This document shows positions 1 to 9,086 of a stretch of 64,000 nt of DNA, piece after piece. Every line of letters begins with the position of its first letter. Positions within the stretch are counted from its first letter, which is position 1. Both the position numbers and the translations under genes were made by a program. The notes below the pieces were generated by a model, which was not told the DNA's origin, did no database searches, and saw only the letters and a list, made by a program, of their open reading frames with translations. Source of the stretch: Butyrivibrio sp. (lineage in GTDB: Bacteria; Bacillota; Clostridia; Lachnospirales; Lachnospiraceae); assembly GCF_017635265.1 (NCBI RefSeq), contig NZ_JAGBLU010000104.1, positions 1 through 64,000 of the forward strand. Direction: 5' to 3'.

Positions 1-117
1 AGTAAAGCTCCTTGATGATATCTGATGAGAGGGGAATCCTCCCTTCAATCATTACTTAGATTTGGAAATAGAAACTATTAACTGTAGTCCTTAATGACTA
101 CATCATTACTATACTAG

Positions 118-264
118 GAGGAAACAGATGAGAGCGTAGTGACAGATGGAGCAGTTGATATCACAAAGGTTAAGCCTATAAGCTTTGATCCATTTGGTAA
201 TGGATATTACGGAGTTGGAGAAAAGGTGGGCAATGCTTTTAAGGATGGCATGCAGTTGAAATGA
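118..264 (+). pseudogene. C-terminal remnant of a flavin reductase
   Basis: The + frame read from 118 to the stop at 262-264 contains KPISFDP followed by GYYGVGEKVGNAFKDG. This matches the conserved C-terminus of small flavin reductase family proteins (FMN-binding, ferric reductase-like). An in-frame stop at 115-117 removes everything upstream. A good ribosome binding site (AGGAGG, 116-121) sits before an ATG at 128, but that ATG is in another frame and stops after three codons. The simplest reading is that most of the gene was lost by an internal deletion, leaving the leader joined to the last ~45 codons. Family assignment rests on the tail motif only. Confidence 0.55.
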
Positions 265-431
265 TAAAGAGATTCAAAGAGGTAAGTGGTCTTTACATAG
301 AAAAAATCTACGGTCAGGATACTTTATGGGATAAGAGAACAAACTCATGATATTGATATGGGCTGCACTTCACCCAGGAAGAGTTGACAGATTTGCTGGG
401 AAGTAAAGATGTAACTGTGACGCTGGAATAG
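261..431 (+). pseudogene. Short broken reading frames of unknown family
   Basis: An ATG at 261 overlaps the stop of the flavin reductase remnant and opens a 29-codon frame (starts MIKRFKEVSG) that ends at 348-350. A second piece in another frame (357-431, beginning YGLHFTQEELTDLLG) ends in a stop at 429-431 and looks like a conserved protein C-terminus. Together they suggest one more decayed gene broken by a frameshift. I do not recognise the family. Confidence 0.3.
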
Positions 432-451
432 GGAGATAGGAAGAATGTTTT

Positions 452-723
452 TTAAAAAGAAACCTGATAGGAAAGCCTAAAAGAACCTTCAAGTTTATGT
501 TCATTAAATCTGTCCTTGGCCCATGCCTTGATTTCATTGTTCCAGCTTTGTTCAGAGACAAAAAGAGGTTCTCCTGCAAGGTCGGAAACACGGATGGATT
601 TTTTCTTTGCGAGGCAGTGAGATTAGGGTATTTTTCTTTTAACATATAAATCTCTCTGGCGGCCTTTGACATGTTTTCTTCTCTTGCTACTGCAAGAAAG
701 TATCTGAGATTTTTTATTTCCAT
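452..723 (-). pseudogene. Degraded LysR-family transcription regulator
   Basis: The first ~25 codons from 723 (MEIKNLRYFLAVAREENMSK) are the start of a LysR helix-turn-helix. The rest of the DNA-binding domain and the hinge are missing. A short YMLKEKYPNLT piece resembles the start of the effector domain. After a frameshift, another minus frame reads LAKKKSIRVSDLAGEPLFVS, then EQSWNNEIKAWAKDRF and GSFRLSYQ, typical of LysR substrate-binding domains, and stops at 452-454. At least two deletions and one frameshift are needed. The protein cannot bind DNA as a normal LysR factor. It may once have controlled the adjacent flavin-reductase-like gene. Confidence 0.75.
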
Positions 724-792
724 GAAAACCTCCTACAAGATGTTATAAAAAAGAGATTTTTGCTTGTGGGTATCAGGGGCGGATATCAATTC

Positions 793-820
793 TTGAATTT
801 TTGTTGAGAGAATGTATACT
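793..820 (+). promoter_or_regulatory. Probable sigma-A promoter of recD2
   Basis: TTGAAT (793-798), a 16-bp spacer and TATACT (815-820) match a vegetative promoter. Its predicted transcription start lies within a few bases of the preferred recD2 ATG at 828, so the mRNA could be nearly leaderless. Confidence 0.5.
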
Positions 821-827
821 ACTGTCT

Positions 828-3086
828 ATGGAAAAAGAAATTGTTAGAGGATATATTGATCATTTTATATACAAAAATGAAGAGAATGGATATGGTGTTG
901 TCAGCCTGATAGTGGATGAAGAAGAAATAACATGCACAGGCACTTTTAAAGATGCTGATGTGGGTGACAATCTGGAGATTGAAGGCAACTATGTTAATCA
1001 TCCGGTCTATGGGCAGCAACTCAAGGTCAGCTCTTACAAGATTACTGTTCCGGATGATGCAGTGTCAATGCAGAGGTATTTAGGGTCAGGAGCTATCAGA
1101 GGGATTGGAGAAGCCCTTGCTGCGCGTATCGTGAAAAGATTTGGCGCCGATACATTTAGAATAATCGAGGATGAGCCTGAAAGACTTGCTGAAATCAAGG
1201 GAATAAGTGAAAAAAAGGCTATAGATATAGCTGTGCAGATGGCAGATAAAAGAGAAATGCGTGATGCTATGATTTTTTTGCAGAAATATGGTATCAGCAA
1301 TGCCATGGCCGTAAAAATCTTCAATAACTACGGAACCGGAGTTTATGGGATAATTCAGGAGAATCCGTATCAGCTTGCTGATGATATCAGTGGGATAGGC
1401 TTTAAAACAGCAGATGAAATTGCAGCTAAGGTTGGAATACGTGTTGATTCGGAATATAGGATAAGAAGCGGAATATTGTACACTCTTTTACAGAGTTCTC
1501 TGGATGGAAACACATATCTTCCGTTTGATGAGCTTGTTTCAAAGACAGAAGAACTACTGGTACAGACACCGGATCAGATGATTGATACAGACAGTATCAG
1601 AACTCAGGTTCAGAATCTGATGATGGATAAAAAACTTATATCCAAAAATGGTGACAATATTTTTGCAGCTAATTTTTATTATGAAGAGCAGGGATCAGCG
1701 GTAATGCTATCAGACCTCAACATTGCTGAAAATGTTACTCCTGCAGATGTGGAAAGGTACAAACAGCGAATTCTTGATATCGAGAATAAAAAAGGTATTG
1801 AACTGGATGACCTTCAGCGAGAGGCTGTATTAAAGAGTATATCCAATGGAATTGTGATAATCACAGGTGGTCCCGGTACCGGAAAGACCACTACTATCAA
1901 TACCATTATCGAATATTATGCCAGTGAAGGTCTTGACATTTTACTGGCGGCACCAACCGGAAGAGCTGCCAAAAGAATGACTGAAGCCACGGGCTATGAG
2001 GCGAGAACTATACATCGTCTTTTGGAAGTCTCGGGTCAGGTGGGGGATGACGATGCAAAAGCAAGCGGTGTCAGGTTTGAGAGAAACAGGGACAACCCCT
2101 TAGAAGCTGACGCTATAATCATTGATGAGATGTCAATGGTAGATATTCATCTTTTTTATGCACTTTTAAAAGCCCTTGTGCCCGGAGTGCATCTGATACT
2201 TGTTGGTGACAGTTCGCAGCTTCCCAGTGTTGGTCCGGGACAGGTGCTGGCTGATCTGATATCAAGTGGCAAATTTCCGACTATCTATTTGAAAAAGATA
2301 TTCAGACAGGCAGAAGAGAGTGACATAGTAATGAATGCTCACAGAATACACAACGGTGAGATGCCTGTCCTTGACAATAAGAGCAAGGATTTCTTTTTCC
2401 TTGAGAGAAGTGATGCGAATGTTATCTATAAACATATGATTCAGCTTATCAGGGATAAACTGCCCGGATATGTAGGGGCTGAAGTATATGATATTCAAGT
2501 TCTTACTCCTATGAAAAAGGGACCTCTTGGTGCGGTGCAGTTGAATCTTATTCTGCAGGAGTACCTGAATCCGCCGGATGCTTCTAAAAAGGAACATGCT
2601 TATGGAGAGCTTGTTTTACGAGAAGGCGATAAGGTAATGCAGATAAAAAACAACTATCAGGCACAGTGGGAGGTTGTTGGAAAAAACAATATTCCTGTGG
2701 ATTCCGGGCTGGGAATATTTAACGGTGATATGGGTATTGTTAAAGAGATTAATGAATACTCACAGGATGTGGTTGTAGAATTTGACGAGCACAGGAGGGT
2801 ACGTTATCCGTTTTCTGAACTTGACGAGCTTGAGCTTTCTTATGCCATAACTATTCATAAATCTCAGGGAAGCGAATATCCGGCAGTTATAATGCCGCTT
2901 TTGGGAGGCCCCAGAATGCTGCTTAACAGAAATCTTTTGTACACGGCTGTGACAAGAGCGAAAAGTACTGTTTGTATTTTAGGCAGCAGCCAGACGGTGC
3001 TTAACATGGCCGGCAATGAACAACAGCTAAAAAGGTATACCGGACTTAAAGACAGAATTAGAGAAGTATTTGATGCAGGTAATTGA
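828..3086 (+). CDS. recD2: ATP-dependent RecD-like DNA helicase RecD2
   Basis: A 752-residue SF1B 5'-3' helicase of the RecBC-independent RecD2 type, acting in DNA repair and replication-fork maintenance. The N-terminal OB-like region (~1-80) is followed by helix-hairpin-helix repeats (for example LGSGAIRGIGEALA and NPYQLADDISGIGFKTADEIA), then the motor. Walker A is GGPGTGKT at 347-354. Walker B is IIIDEMSMVD, and the C-terminal HKSQGSEYPAVI is motif V/VI-like. The length is normal for RecD2. A TTG lies in frame at 801, but the family begins near MEKEIVRGYI, so ATG 828 is preferred even though no clear ribosome binding site precedes it. Its end overlaps comF by 14 bp, so the two are probably translationally coupled. 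Confidence 0.93.
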   Translation: MEKEIVRGYIDHFIYKNEENGYGVVSLIVDEEEITCTGTFKDADVGDNLEIEGNYVNHPVYGQQLKVSSYKITVPDDAVSMQRYLGSGAIRGIGEALAARIVKRFGADTFRIIEDEPERLAEIKGISEKKAIDIAVQMADKREMRDAMIFLQKYGISNAMAVKIFNNYGTGVYGIIQENPYQLADDISGIGFKTADEIAAKVGIRVDSEYRIRSGILYTLLQSSLDGNTYLPFDELVSKTEELLVQTPDQMIDTDSIRTQVQNLMMDKKLISKNGDNIFAANFYYEEQGSAVMLSDLNIAENVTPADVERYKQRILDIENKKGIELDDLQREAVLKSISNGIVIITGGPGTGKTTTINTIIEYYASEGLDILLAAPTGRAAKRMTEATGYEARTIHRLLEVSGQVGDDDAKASGVRFERNRDNPLEADAIIIDEMSMVDIHLFYALLKALVPGVHLILVGDSSQLPSVGPGQVLADLISSGKFPTIYLKKIFRQAEESDIVMNAHRIHNGEMPVLDNKSKDFFFLERSDANVIYKHMIQLIRDKLPGYVGAEVYDIQVLTPMKKGPLGAVQLNLILQEYLNPPDASKKEHAYGELVLREGDKVMQIKNNYQAQWEVVGKNNIPVDSGLGIFNGDMGIVKEINEYSQDVVVEFDEHRRVRYPFSELDELELSYAITIHKSQGSEYPAVIMPLLGGPRMLLNRNLLYTAVTRAKSTVCILGSSQTVLNMAGNEQQLKRYTGLKDRIREVFDAGN

Positions 3087-3792
3087 AAATGTTTTAAATC
3101 TTTTATATCCAAGACGCTGTCCTATATGTGATGAGGTCTTGAAATATAAAGAATGTAAAAACCTCATTCATGAGGAGTGCAAAAAGAAAATTAAATACAT
3201 TGGAAGCCATGTATGCATGAAATGTGGCAAGGCAATGAGAACAAGTGAAGATGCTGAGTATTGTGATGATTGCCTTAAAATAAGGCACAGATTCAAACGC
3301 GGCTTTTCAGTGTTTAGTTATCGGAGTATTTCAGGATCGATTTATAAATTCAAATATCTTGGAAGAAGAGAATATGCGGATTTTTATGCAAAAGCAACTG
3401 TGAAGAAATTCGGTAAGGAACTTGACAGGCTTAGGATAGATGCTATTATTCCGGTTCCAATGTACAAAGAAAAACAATATGCCCGTGGATATAATCAGGC
3501 TGAAATATATGCAAAAAAACTGTCTGAGCTTACCGGAATACCGTTGCGTGATGATGTAATTGTAAGAAAACGGCAGACGCGCCCTATGAAGGAGCTTGAT
3601 CTTCGGGAGCGCCGCAATAATTTGAAAAAAGCTTTTAATATAGTAAGAAATGATGTAGAATTTAAGTGTATACTCATTATCGATGACATCTATACAACTG
3701 GAAGTACCATTGATGAGATCGCCCATGAGTTTCAGATGGCAGGAGTTGAGAATGTTTATTTTTTGACACTTGCTATCGGGCAAACTACTTAA
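3073..3792 (+). CDS. comF: ComF-family amidophosphoribosyltransferase-like protein
   Basis: About 239 residues. The N-terminus has a zinc-ribbon-like cysteine set (RRCPICDEVL, then CMKCGKAM and CDDCLK) typical of ComF/ComFC. The C-terminal half is a phosphoribosyltransferase fold with the PRPP-binding loop IIDDIYTTGSTIDE and the conserved GYNQAEIYAKKLS. ComF proteins take part in DNA uptake during natural transformation and sit at the inner face of the membrane; some bacteria keep them without known competence. ATG 3073 lies inside the end of recD2. The yvyF-like gene follows after ~20 bp, as in the comF-yvyF order of Bacillus. Confidence 0.9.
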   Translation: MQVIENVLNLLYPRRCPICDEVLKYKECKNLIHEECKKKIKYIGSHVCMKCGKAMRTSEDAEYCDDCLKIRHRFKRGFSVFSYRSISGSIYKFKYLGRREYADFYAKATVKKFGKELDRLRIDAIIPVPMYKEKQYARGYNQAEIYAKKLSELTGIPLRDDVIVRKRQTRPMKELDLRERRNNLKKAFNIVRNDVEFKCILIIDDIYTTGSTIDEIAHEFQMAGVENVYFLTLAIGQTT

Positions 3793-3812
3793 GATAAATG
3801 GAGGTCAGATTT

Positions 3813-4220
3813 ATGAACTTACGGAATTGTTCAAGATGCGGAAAAATGTTTAACTACATTGGTGGACAGCCAATCTGTGAACCGTGTAAAAAAGCCATTG
3901 AAGAGGATTTTCAGAGGGTTAAAGCTTATATTCAGGATAATCCGGGTGCGGATTTAAAGCAGATTGCTGAAGATAATGAAGTAACCACCAAGCAGATTCA
4001 GCAGTGGGTCCGTGAGGAAAGGCTGATGTTCTCAGAGAATTCACCGCTTCAGATGACCTGTGAGAAATGTGGTGACCGAATTTTAACAGGAAGATTTTGT
4101 GCTAAATGTAAGGCAGCCATGGCAAATAATCTGAATAATACATTTGCCAAGCCTCAGCCAGCTATCCAGCAGCCGGTTAAACAAGATAAGAAAGCTGGAA
4201 TGCGCTTCCTGGATACATAA
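3813..4220 (+). CDS. YvyF-like flagellar-operon/zinc-ribbon protein
   Basis: A 135-residue protein with two CxxC pairs near each end (CSRCGKMF...CEPC and CEKCGDRI...CAKC) flanking a helical middle (IAEDNEVTTKQIQQWVREE) that looks like a MerR-type winged helix. This is the layout of the YvyF/TIGR03826 'flagellar operon protein' family found next to comF in Firmicutes. Start 3813 is chosen because an upstream in-frame ATG at 3798 forms part of the ribosome binding site (GGAGG, 3800-3804). In Bacillus subtilis the next gene is flgM; here it is replaced by unknown membrane genes. The molecular role of the family is poorly known. Confidence 0.75.
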   Translation: MNLRNCSRCGKMFNYIGGQPICEPCKKAIEEDFQRVKAYIQDNPGADLKQIAEDNEVTTKQIQQWVREERLMFSENSPLQMTCEKCGDRILTGRFCAKCKAAMANNLNNTFAKPQPAIQQPVKQDKKAGMRFLDT

Positions 4221-4229
4221 GGAGCAAAA

Positions 4230-4625
4230 ATGTTAAATGAAGACAAAGTCATTTTGATGACCAAAATGGCTGCATTTATGGATCGTGAAGGCAAAAAGAA
4301 CGGCGCAATCAATTCGTATTTTAGAAGTGATTACATTGGCTTTAACATACTTAAGTCTGTTATAAGTGCTACAGTTGTCTTTGCTATTTGTGTTGGAACT
4401 TACGCACTCTACGATTTCGAAAATGTTCTATCTAATCTTTACAATACAGATAATTTGTTGGATATTGGCAGGAGGTATCTTATATACTACCTCCTGCTTG
4501 TTGGCGTGTATTCTCTTGTTTCATATATCATTTATTCCTATCGTTATTCCAAGATGCGTAAGAATATGAGACAGTATTATGGGGATTTGAAAAAACTAGC
4601 TAGAATGTACGAGAAGGAAAAGTGA
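4230..4625 (+). CDS. Unknown small membrane protein (two TM helices)
   Basis: A 131-residue protein with no recognised family. Two hydrophobic spans are visible, about residues 40-60 and 83-104. The N-terminus is soluble and charged, and the C-terminal tail is strongly basic (KMRKNMRQYYGDLKK), which would place both ends in the cytoplasm. It starts nine bases after the YvyF-like stop (AAGGAG just upstream) and ends four bases before the next gene, so it belongs to the recD2-to-HPr transcript. A gene fixed in this place may act with CdaA or envelope control, but nothing in the sequence shows a function. Confidence 0.65.
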   Translation: MLNEDKVILMTKMAAFMDREGKKNGAINSYFRSDYIGFNILKSVISATVVFAICVGTYALYDFENVLSNLYNTDNLLDIGRRYLIYYLLLVGVYSLVSYIIYSYRYSKMRKNMRQYYGDLKKLARMYEKEK

Positions 4626-4629
4626 TACT

Positions 4630-5571
4630 ATGACATCATTATTGGAATTAAAGCAGTATATTAAAAGATTTTATATTAAAAATGAAACATATCTCGCATA
4701 TGTCTGGAAGTTTCTGCTTGCGCTTATCTCAATTGCAGTGATTAACAATAAGCTTGGATACATGAGCTCTCTGAACAATATGGTTATTGTTTTGATGGCG
4801 TCTTTATTATGTGCGATTCTTCCGGCTAATTTTATTGTCTTAATATCCGCAGCATTTATTGTGGGACATCTTTTCACACTTGCTCCGGAATGTGCTCTTG
4901 TTTCCGTGATAGTTTTCGTATTGATGTTTTTACTCTATTTTAGATTTTCACCAAAGGATACTTTGGCGGCTGTGCTTACTCCATTGTTTTATTTCATGGG
5001 GATTCCTTATGTGATGCCTCTTGCCATGGGGCTTCTTGGTACACCTGCTTCTGTAGTATCGGTTGGTTTTGGACTTGTTGTTTCGTTTATGATTTCATAT
5101 TTCTCATCCAACGCAACAGCTTTTGGAAGCGATGACGTAGAGGAAGTAGCCAATTCATTCCAATCAATTATTTCAGGAATGATCGGAAACAAGTCGATGA
5201 TAGTTATGATAGTGGCATTTGCAATTACACTTGTAATTGTGTATTTGATTCGCAGATCTTCTGTGGACAATTCATGGAAGATTGCAATTTCTGCCGGAGC
5301 AATTTCACTTATTATCTGTATTCTTGTAGGAAATCTTTCTTTTGATACAGATATCTCTCTTGCCGGAGTAATAATCGGAACTGTTGTTTCGGCACTTCTT
5401 ATGCTGGTGGTTGAGTTCTTCTCATTTAGTCTCGACTATAGCAGAACAGAGAAGGTTCAGTTTGAAGATGATGAATATTATTACTACGTTAAGGCGGTGC
5501 CTAAGGTTACGGTTTCTACACCGGAAAGAAGAGTTAAGAAAATAAACCGTGCCAGAGAACAGCGTAGATGA
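4630..5571 (+). CDS. Unknown polytopic membrane protein upstream of cdaA
   Basis: A 313-residue protein dominated by hydrophobic segments (roughly eight, from about residue 25 to 270), then a cytoplasmic tail with an acidic-tyrosine patch (EDDEYYYYVK) and a basic end (RRVKKINRAREQRR). It has no transporter, kinase or glycosyltransferase motif that I can recognise. It lies 16 bp before cdaA and is in the same transcript. Position suggests an envelope-related role; the mechanism is unknown. Confidence 0.65.
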   Translation: MTSLLELKQYIKRFYIKNETYLAYVWKFLLALISIAVINNKLGYMSSLNNMVIVLMASLLCAILPANFIVLISAAFIVGHLFTLAPECALVSVIVFVLMFLLYFRFSPKDTLAAVLTPLFYFMGIPYVMPLAMGLLGTPASVVSVGFGLVVSFMISYFSSNATAFGSDDVEEVANSFQSIISGMIGNKSMIVMIVAFAITLVIVYLIRRSSVDNSWKIAISAGAISLIICILVGNLSFDTDISLAGVIIGTVVSALLMLVVEFFSFSLDYSRTEKVQFEDDEYYYYVKAVPKVTVSTPERRVKKINRAREQRR

Positions 5572-5587
5572 TTTATAAAGGAATATC

Positions 5588-6454
5588 ATGGAACAAATAG
5601 ATTTTTTATTTGATTTCAATAGAACAAGCTTACACATGCCTACTGTGAGATTTTCAGATATACTGGAAATATTTATCATAGCATTTCTTGTATATCATAT
5701 TTTAGTGTGGGCAAAAAACACAAGGCTATGGTCACTTCTAAAGGGCGTCATAGTTATCGTTGTGTTTATTCTTGTTGCAGCTCTTTTCAACATGTCTACC
5801 ATATTGTGGATTGTGGAGAGGGTGTTCAGTATTGCCATTATTGCCATGGTGGTTATACTTCAGCCGGAGCTTCGAAAGGCGCTGGAAGAGTTGGGAAGAA
5901 AGAATTTCTTTTCCAATGTGCTGTCTCTTGGTGATCCCAAAACTCAGGGAAGATTTTCTGACAGAACCTTAAATGAGATAGTCAGAGCCTGTGTGGAAAT
6001 GGCAAAGGTTAGGACAGGCGCTTTAATAGTTATTGAAAACAGTCATCCACTGACTGAGTACGAACGTACAGGAATTGAGGTTGACGGAATAGTTACCAGT
6101 CAGCTTCTTATTAATATTTTTGAGCACAATACACCGCTTCATGATGGGGCTGTTGTTATTAAGGGTGACAGAGTGACAGCTGCTACATGCTATCTGCCGC
6201 TTTCCGATAATATGGGAATTGGTAAGGAACTTGGAACAAGACATCGTGCCGGTGTGGGTGTTTCTGAGGCAACGGATTCTCTTACAATCATTGTTTCAGA
6301 AGAAACGGGCAAGATAAGTATCGCCTATGAAGGTGAACTTGAAAGAGCTGTTGATAGTGACAGGTTAAGGGAACGCCTAAGGATTCTTCAGGATAAACAT
6401 ACTGAAGAGGCACCAATTAAGCACCTTGCCAGAAAGGCAAAGGCGAAAAAATGA
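5588..6454 (+). CDS. cdaA: Membrane diadenylate cyclase CdaA
   Basis: Makes the second messenger c-di-AMP from two ATP. The 288-residue protein has three N-terminal membrane helices (about 20-100), a linker, and a DisA_N-type catalytic domain. The active-site DGA motif is at 186-188 (LHDGAVVI) and the RHR motif at 218-220 (TRHRAGVGVSE); both are intact, so an active enzyme is expected. A ribosome binding site (AAAGGAA) precedes ATG 5588. The stop overlaps the start of cdaR by four bases, and glmM follows, giving the conserved cdaA-cdaR-glmM operon that links c-di-AMP with cell-wall precursor synthesis and osmolyte balance. Confidence 0.96.
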   Translation: MEQIDFLFDFNRTSLHMPTVRFSDILEIFIIAFLVYHILVWAKNTRLWSLLKGVIVIVVFILVAALFNMSTILWIVERVFSIAIIAMVVILQPELRKALEELGRKNFFSNVLSLGDPKTQGRFSDRTLNEIVRACVEMAKVRTGALIVIENSHPLTEYERTGIEVDGIVTSQLLINIFEHNTPLHDGAVVIKGDRVTAATCYLPLSDNMGIGKELGTRHRAGVGVSEATDSLTIIVSEETGKISIAYEGELERAVDSDRLRERLRILQDKHTEEAPIKHLARKAKAKK

Positions 6455-7722
6455 AAAAGTTGACTTCTAATTGGGGGCTTAAGCTAGCTTCACTAATATT
6501 TGCAGTAATCGTGTGGTTTTTGGTTACAAATATCAATGATCCGGTTACTTCGGTGAGATATACTAATATTCCTGTGACCTTGAAAAATACCAATCTTATA
6601 ACTGATCAGGGGCAGGTTTATACTGTACTTGACAATACAGACACCATTAGTGCTGTAACAATTTATGCACCGAGATCAATTATTGATTCACTTAGCCAGA
6701 ATAATATTGTGGCTACAGCTGACATTCAGGATTTATCGAGCTTAAATACAGTCAGCATAAATGTTTCAACCAACAAATATAGTGACAAGATAGAAAACAT
6801 AGCAACAAGTAATGATGTGGTTAAGTTAAGCGTAGAGAGAAAGGCTTACAAGTCACTTCAGATAACGGCAACTACATCCGGAACTCTGTCAGATGGTTAT
6901 GTGATTGGCGATGTTTCTACCGGTCAGAACATGATAAGGATAAATGGACCTGAATCCGTGGTTCAAAGTGTTCAAACTGCCGCTGTAGATGTTGATGTTA
7001 CAGGATTTACATCTGATATTATAACTAATGCTGACATAGTTCTTTACGATGCGGACGGTAATCAGGTTGATACTTCTCAGATTAGCATGAATGCCAAGGC
7101 AGTTAACGTTAACGTTACTATTTATGAAACCAAATATGTTCCGCTTAAGTTTGCTGTTAAAGGTGAGCCTGCAAGTGGATATGCGCTTACCGGTCAGATA
7201 GATGCTAATCCGGAACAGATACTTATTGCAGGTAAAAACAGTACTATTTCATCTATAAAGGAAATTACAGTTGATGATGAAGGTCTTGATGTATCGGGAC
7301 TTACGAGTAACCTGTCATATACTGTGGATGTAACAGATTATCTTCCAAGTGGAGTGATTCTTGGAGATGAGGACTACAACGGAACTGTTGCAGTAGTTGT
7401 TCATATTGAGAGTATTTCAGAAGAGACATTCGATGTAAATATAGGAAATATTACAATTGCCGGTGAGGTTGACGGCTATAGTGCGCAAATAGATGAGAGC
7501 GAATACGATACTGTTTCTCTTACACTTGCCGGTTTTACCTCAGTTCTTCAAAATGTATCTGCGAATTCTTTGAATGGTACAGTTGATGTAAACAGTTATA
7601 TAGAGAAAAACGGGGAACTTGCAGATGGAACCTACAGTATGGAAGTGAGTTTTGATCTTCCTGATGGCATAAAGGCGACTAATACTGCGAGTGTTTACGT
7701 AATAATAGAAAAGAAAGAATAA
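6451..7722 (+). CDS. cdaR: YbbR-domain regulator of CdaA
   Basis: A 423-residue protein with one N-terminal membrane anchor (about residues 8-25, LKLASLIFAVIVWFLVTNI) and an extracytoplasmic part built of repeated YbbR domains. Repeat signatures include LQITATTSGTLSDGYVIGDV, LKFAVKGEPASGYALTG and VNIGNITIAGEVDGYSAQI. CdaR proteins bind CdaA at the membrane and modulate c-di-AMP synthesis. The ATG overlaps the cdaA stop (ATGA), which couples translation. glmM starts 13 bp downstream. Confidence 0.92.
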   Translation: MKKLTSNWGLKLASLIFAVIVWFLVTNINDPVTSVRYTNIPVTLKNTNLITDQGQVYTVLDNTDTISAVTIYAPRSIIDSLSQNNIVATADIQDLSSLNTVSINVSTNKYSDKIENIATSNDVVKLSVERKAYKSLQITATTSGTLSDGYVIGDVSTGQNMIRINGPESVVQSVQTAAVDVDVTGFTSDIITNADIVLYDADGNQVDTSQISMNAKAVNVNVTIYETKYVPLKFAVKGEPASGYALTGQIDANPEQILIAGKNSTISSIKEITVDDEGLDVSGLTSNLSYTVDVTDYLPSGVILGDEDYNGTVAVVVHIESISEETFDVNIGNITIAGEVDGYSAQIDESEYDTVSLTLAGFTSVLQNVSANSLNGTVDVNSYIEKNGELADGTYSMEVSFDLPDGIKATNTASVYVIIEKKE

Positions 7723-7735
7723 TGAGGTTTTTAAA

Positions 7736-9085
7736 ATGGGAAGATTGTTTGGAACAGACGGAGTCAGGGGAGTAGCTAATGATGAACTCACTCCGTTATT
7801 GGCAATGCAGCTTGGACAGGCAGGTGCATATGTTTTATCAAAAGAAGTAAATCATAAGCCTACAATTATGGTTGGATGTGACACAAGACTTTCCGGTGAT
7901 ATGCTTGCAAGTGCGCTTATGGCCGGAGCATGTTCTGTAGGTGCTGATGTAGTTAATGTTGGTGTTATTCCTACTCCCGGTGTTGCATATCTAACCAAGA
8001 AATACAGAGTAGATGCCGGTGTTGTTATTTCAGCATCTCATAATCCAATGGAATTCAATGGAATTAAGTTTTTTGATGGAAATGGCTATAAGCTTCCTGA
8101 TGCAATGGAAGATGAAATAGAGGCTCTTATCAGAAATAACATGGAAGGTGTTAAGATGCCAACCGGAGCCGGAATCGGTAAGATTAAAAATCGTACTGAT
8201 GCCAGAGAGGAATATATTAACCACAATCTTAACGCTGTAGATATAAACCTTCGCGGTATGAAGGTTGTTATGGACTGTGCGGAAGGAGCTTCTTTTTACA
8301 CATCTGTTGAAGCAATCAGACAGCTTGGCGCTGAAGTTATAGTTATTCATAACAATCCGGACGGAACAAACATTAACGCAGGATGCGGATCTACTCACAT
8401 GGAAGAACTCATGGGAAGAGTAGTTACGGAAAAAGCGAACATAGGTCTTGCATTTGATGGCGATGCAGACAGGTTCCTGGCAGTGGATGAAAATGGTAAG
8501 ATGGTAGACGGTGATGAGATTATGGCTATCATCGGTAAGTATATGAAGGACAATGGCAAGCTTTCAAAGAATACCATTGTTGCAACTGTAATGAGTAACC
8601 TTGGATTTTTCAAGATGGGTGAAAGAGAAGGAATTCAGATTGACAAAACTAAGGTTGGGGATAGATATGTTCTTGAGCATATGAAAGAGATCGGTGCTAA
8701 TCTTGGCGGAGAGCAATCGGGGCACATTATTTTCCTTGATGATAACACAACCGGTGATGGACTGCTTTCGGCACTTCATCTTTTGGAGGTAATGGTAAAT
8801 ACCGGTAAACCTCTTTCAGAGCTTGCCAAGGTAATGGAAGTAATGCCGCAGGCACTTGTTAACGCACATGTTCCAACTCATAAAAAGGATTCTTACATGG
8901 AATATCCTGAAATTGCAGGAGCCATTGAGAAACTTGAAAAGCAGTTTGCCGGAGATGGACGCGTACTTATCAGACCATCAGGTACAGAGCCGCTTGTAAG
9001 AGTAATGATAGAAGGAAAAGATCAGAACAAGATTGATGAGGAAGCGAAGAAACTTGCGAAGTTGATTGAGGAGGTTATGCTATAA
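7736..9085 (+). CDS. glmM: Phosphoglucosamine mutase
   Basis: Converts glucosamine-6-phosphate to glucosamine-1-phosphate on the way to UDP-GlcNAc, the precursor of peptidoglycan and of the amino sugars used further right in this window. It is 449 residues, the normal length. Motifs are the N-terminal FGTDGVRGVAN, the catalytic phosphoserine S101 in ISASHNP, the metal-binding DGDADR, the sugar-specificity loop GGEQSGHII and the phosphate-binding RPSGTEPLVRVM. CdaA is known to bind GlmM in other Firmicutes, consistent with the operon. A gene for an HPr-like protein follows one base after the stop. Confidence 0.97.
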   Translation: MGRLFGTDGVRGVANDELTPLLAMQLGQAGAYVLSKEVNHKPTIMVGCDTRLSGDMLASALMAGACSVGADVVNVGVIPTPGVAYLTKKYRVDAGVVISASHNPMEFNGIKFFDGNGYKLPDAMEDEIEALIRNNMEGVKMPTGAGIGKIKNRTDAREEYINHNLNAVDINLRGMKVVMDCAEGASFYTSVEAIRQLGAEVIVIHNNPDGTNINAGCGSTHMEELMGRVVTEKANIGLAFDGDADRFLAVDENGKMVDGDEIMAIIGKYMKDNGKLSKNTIVATVMSNLGFFKMGEREGIQIDKTKVGDRYVLEHMKEIGANLGGEQSGHIIFLDDNTTGDGLLSALHLLEVMVNTGKPLSELAKVMEVMPQALVNAHVPTHKKDSYMEYPEIAGAIEKLEKQFAGDGRVLIRPSGTEPLVRVMIEGKDQNKIDEEAKKLAKLIEEVML

Positions 9086-9086
9086 T

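Noticed and set aside
9079..9086. Perfect TATAAT-like sequence directly before the HPr start
   Set aside because: It spans the glmM stop and ends at the HPr ATG, leaving no space for a leader, and no -35 is present; HPr is better explained by co-transcription with glmM.
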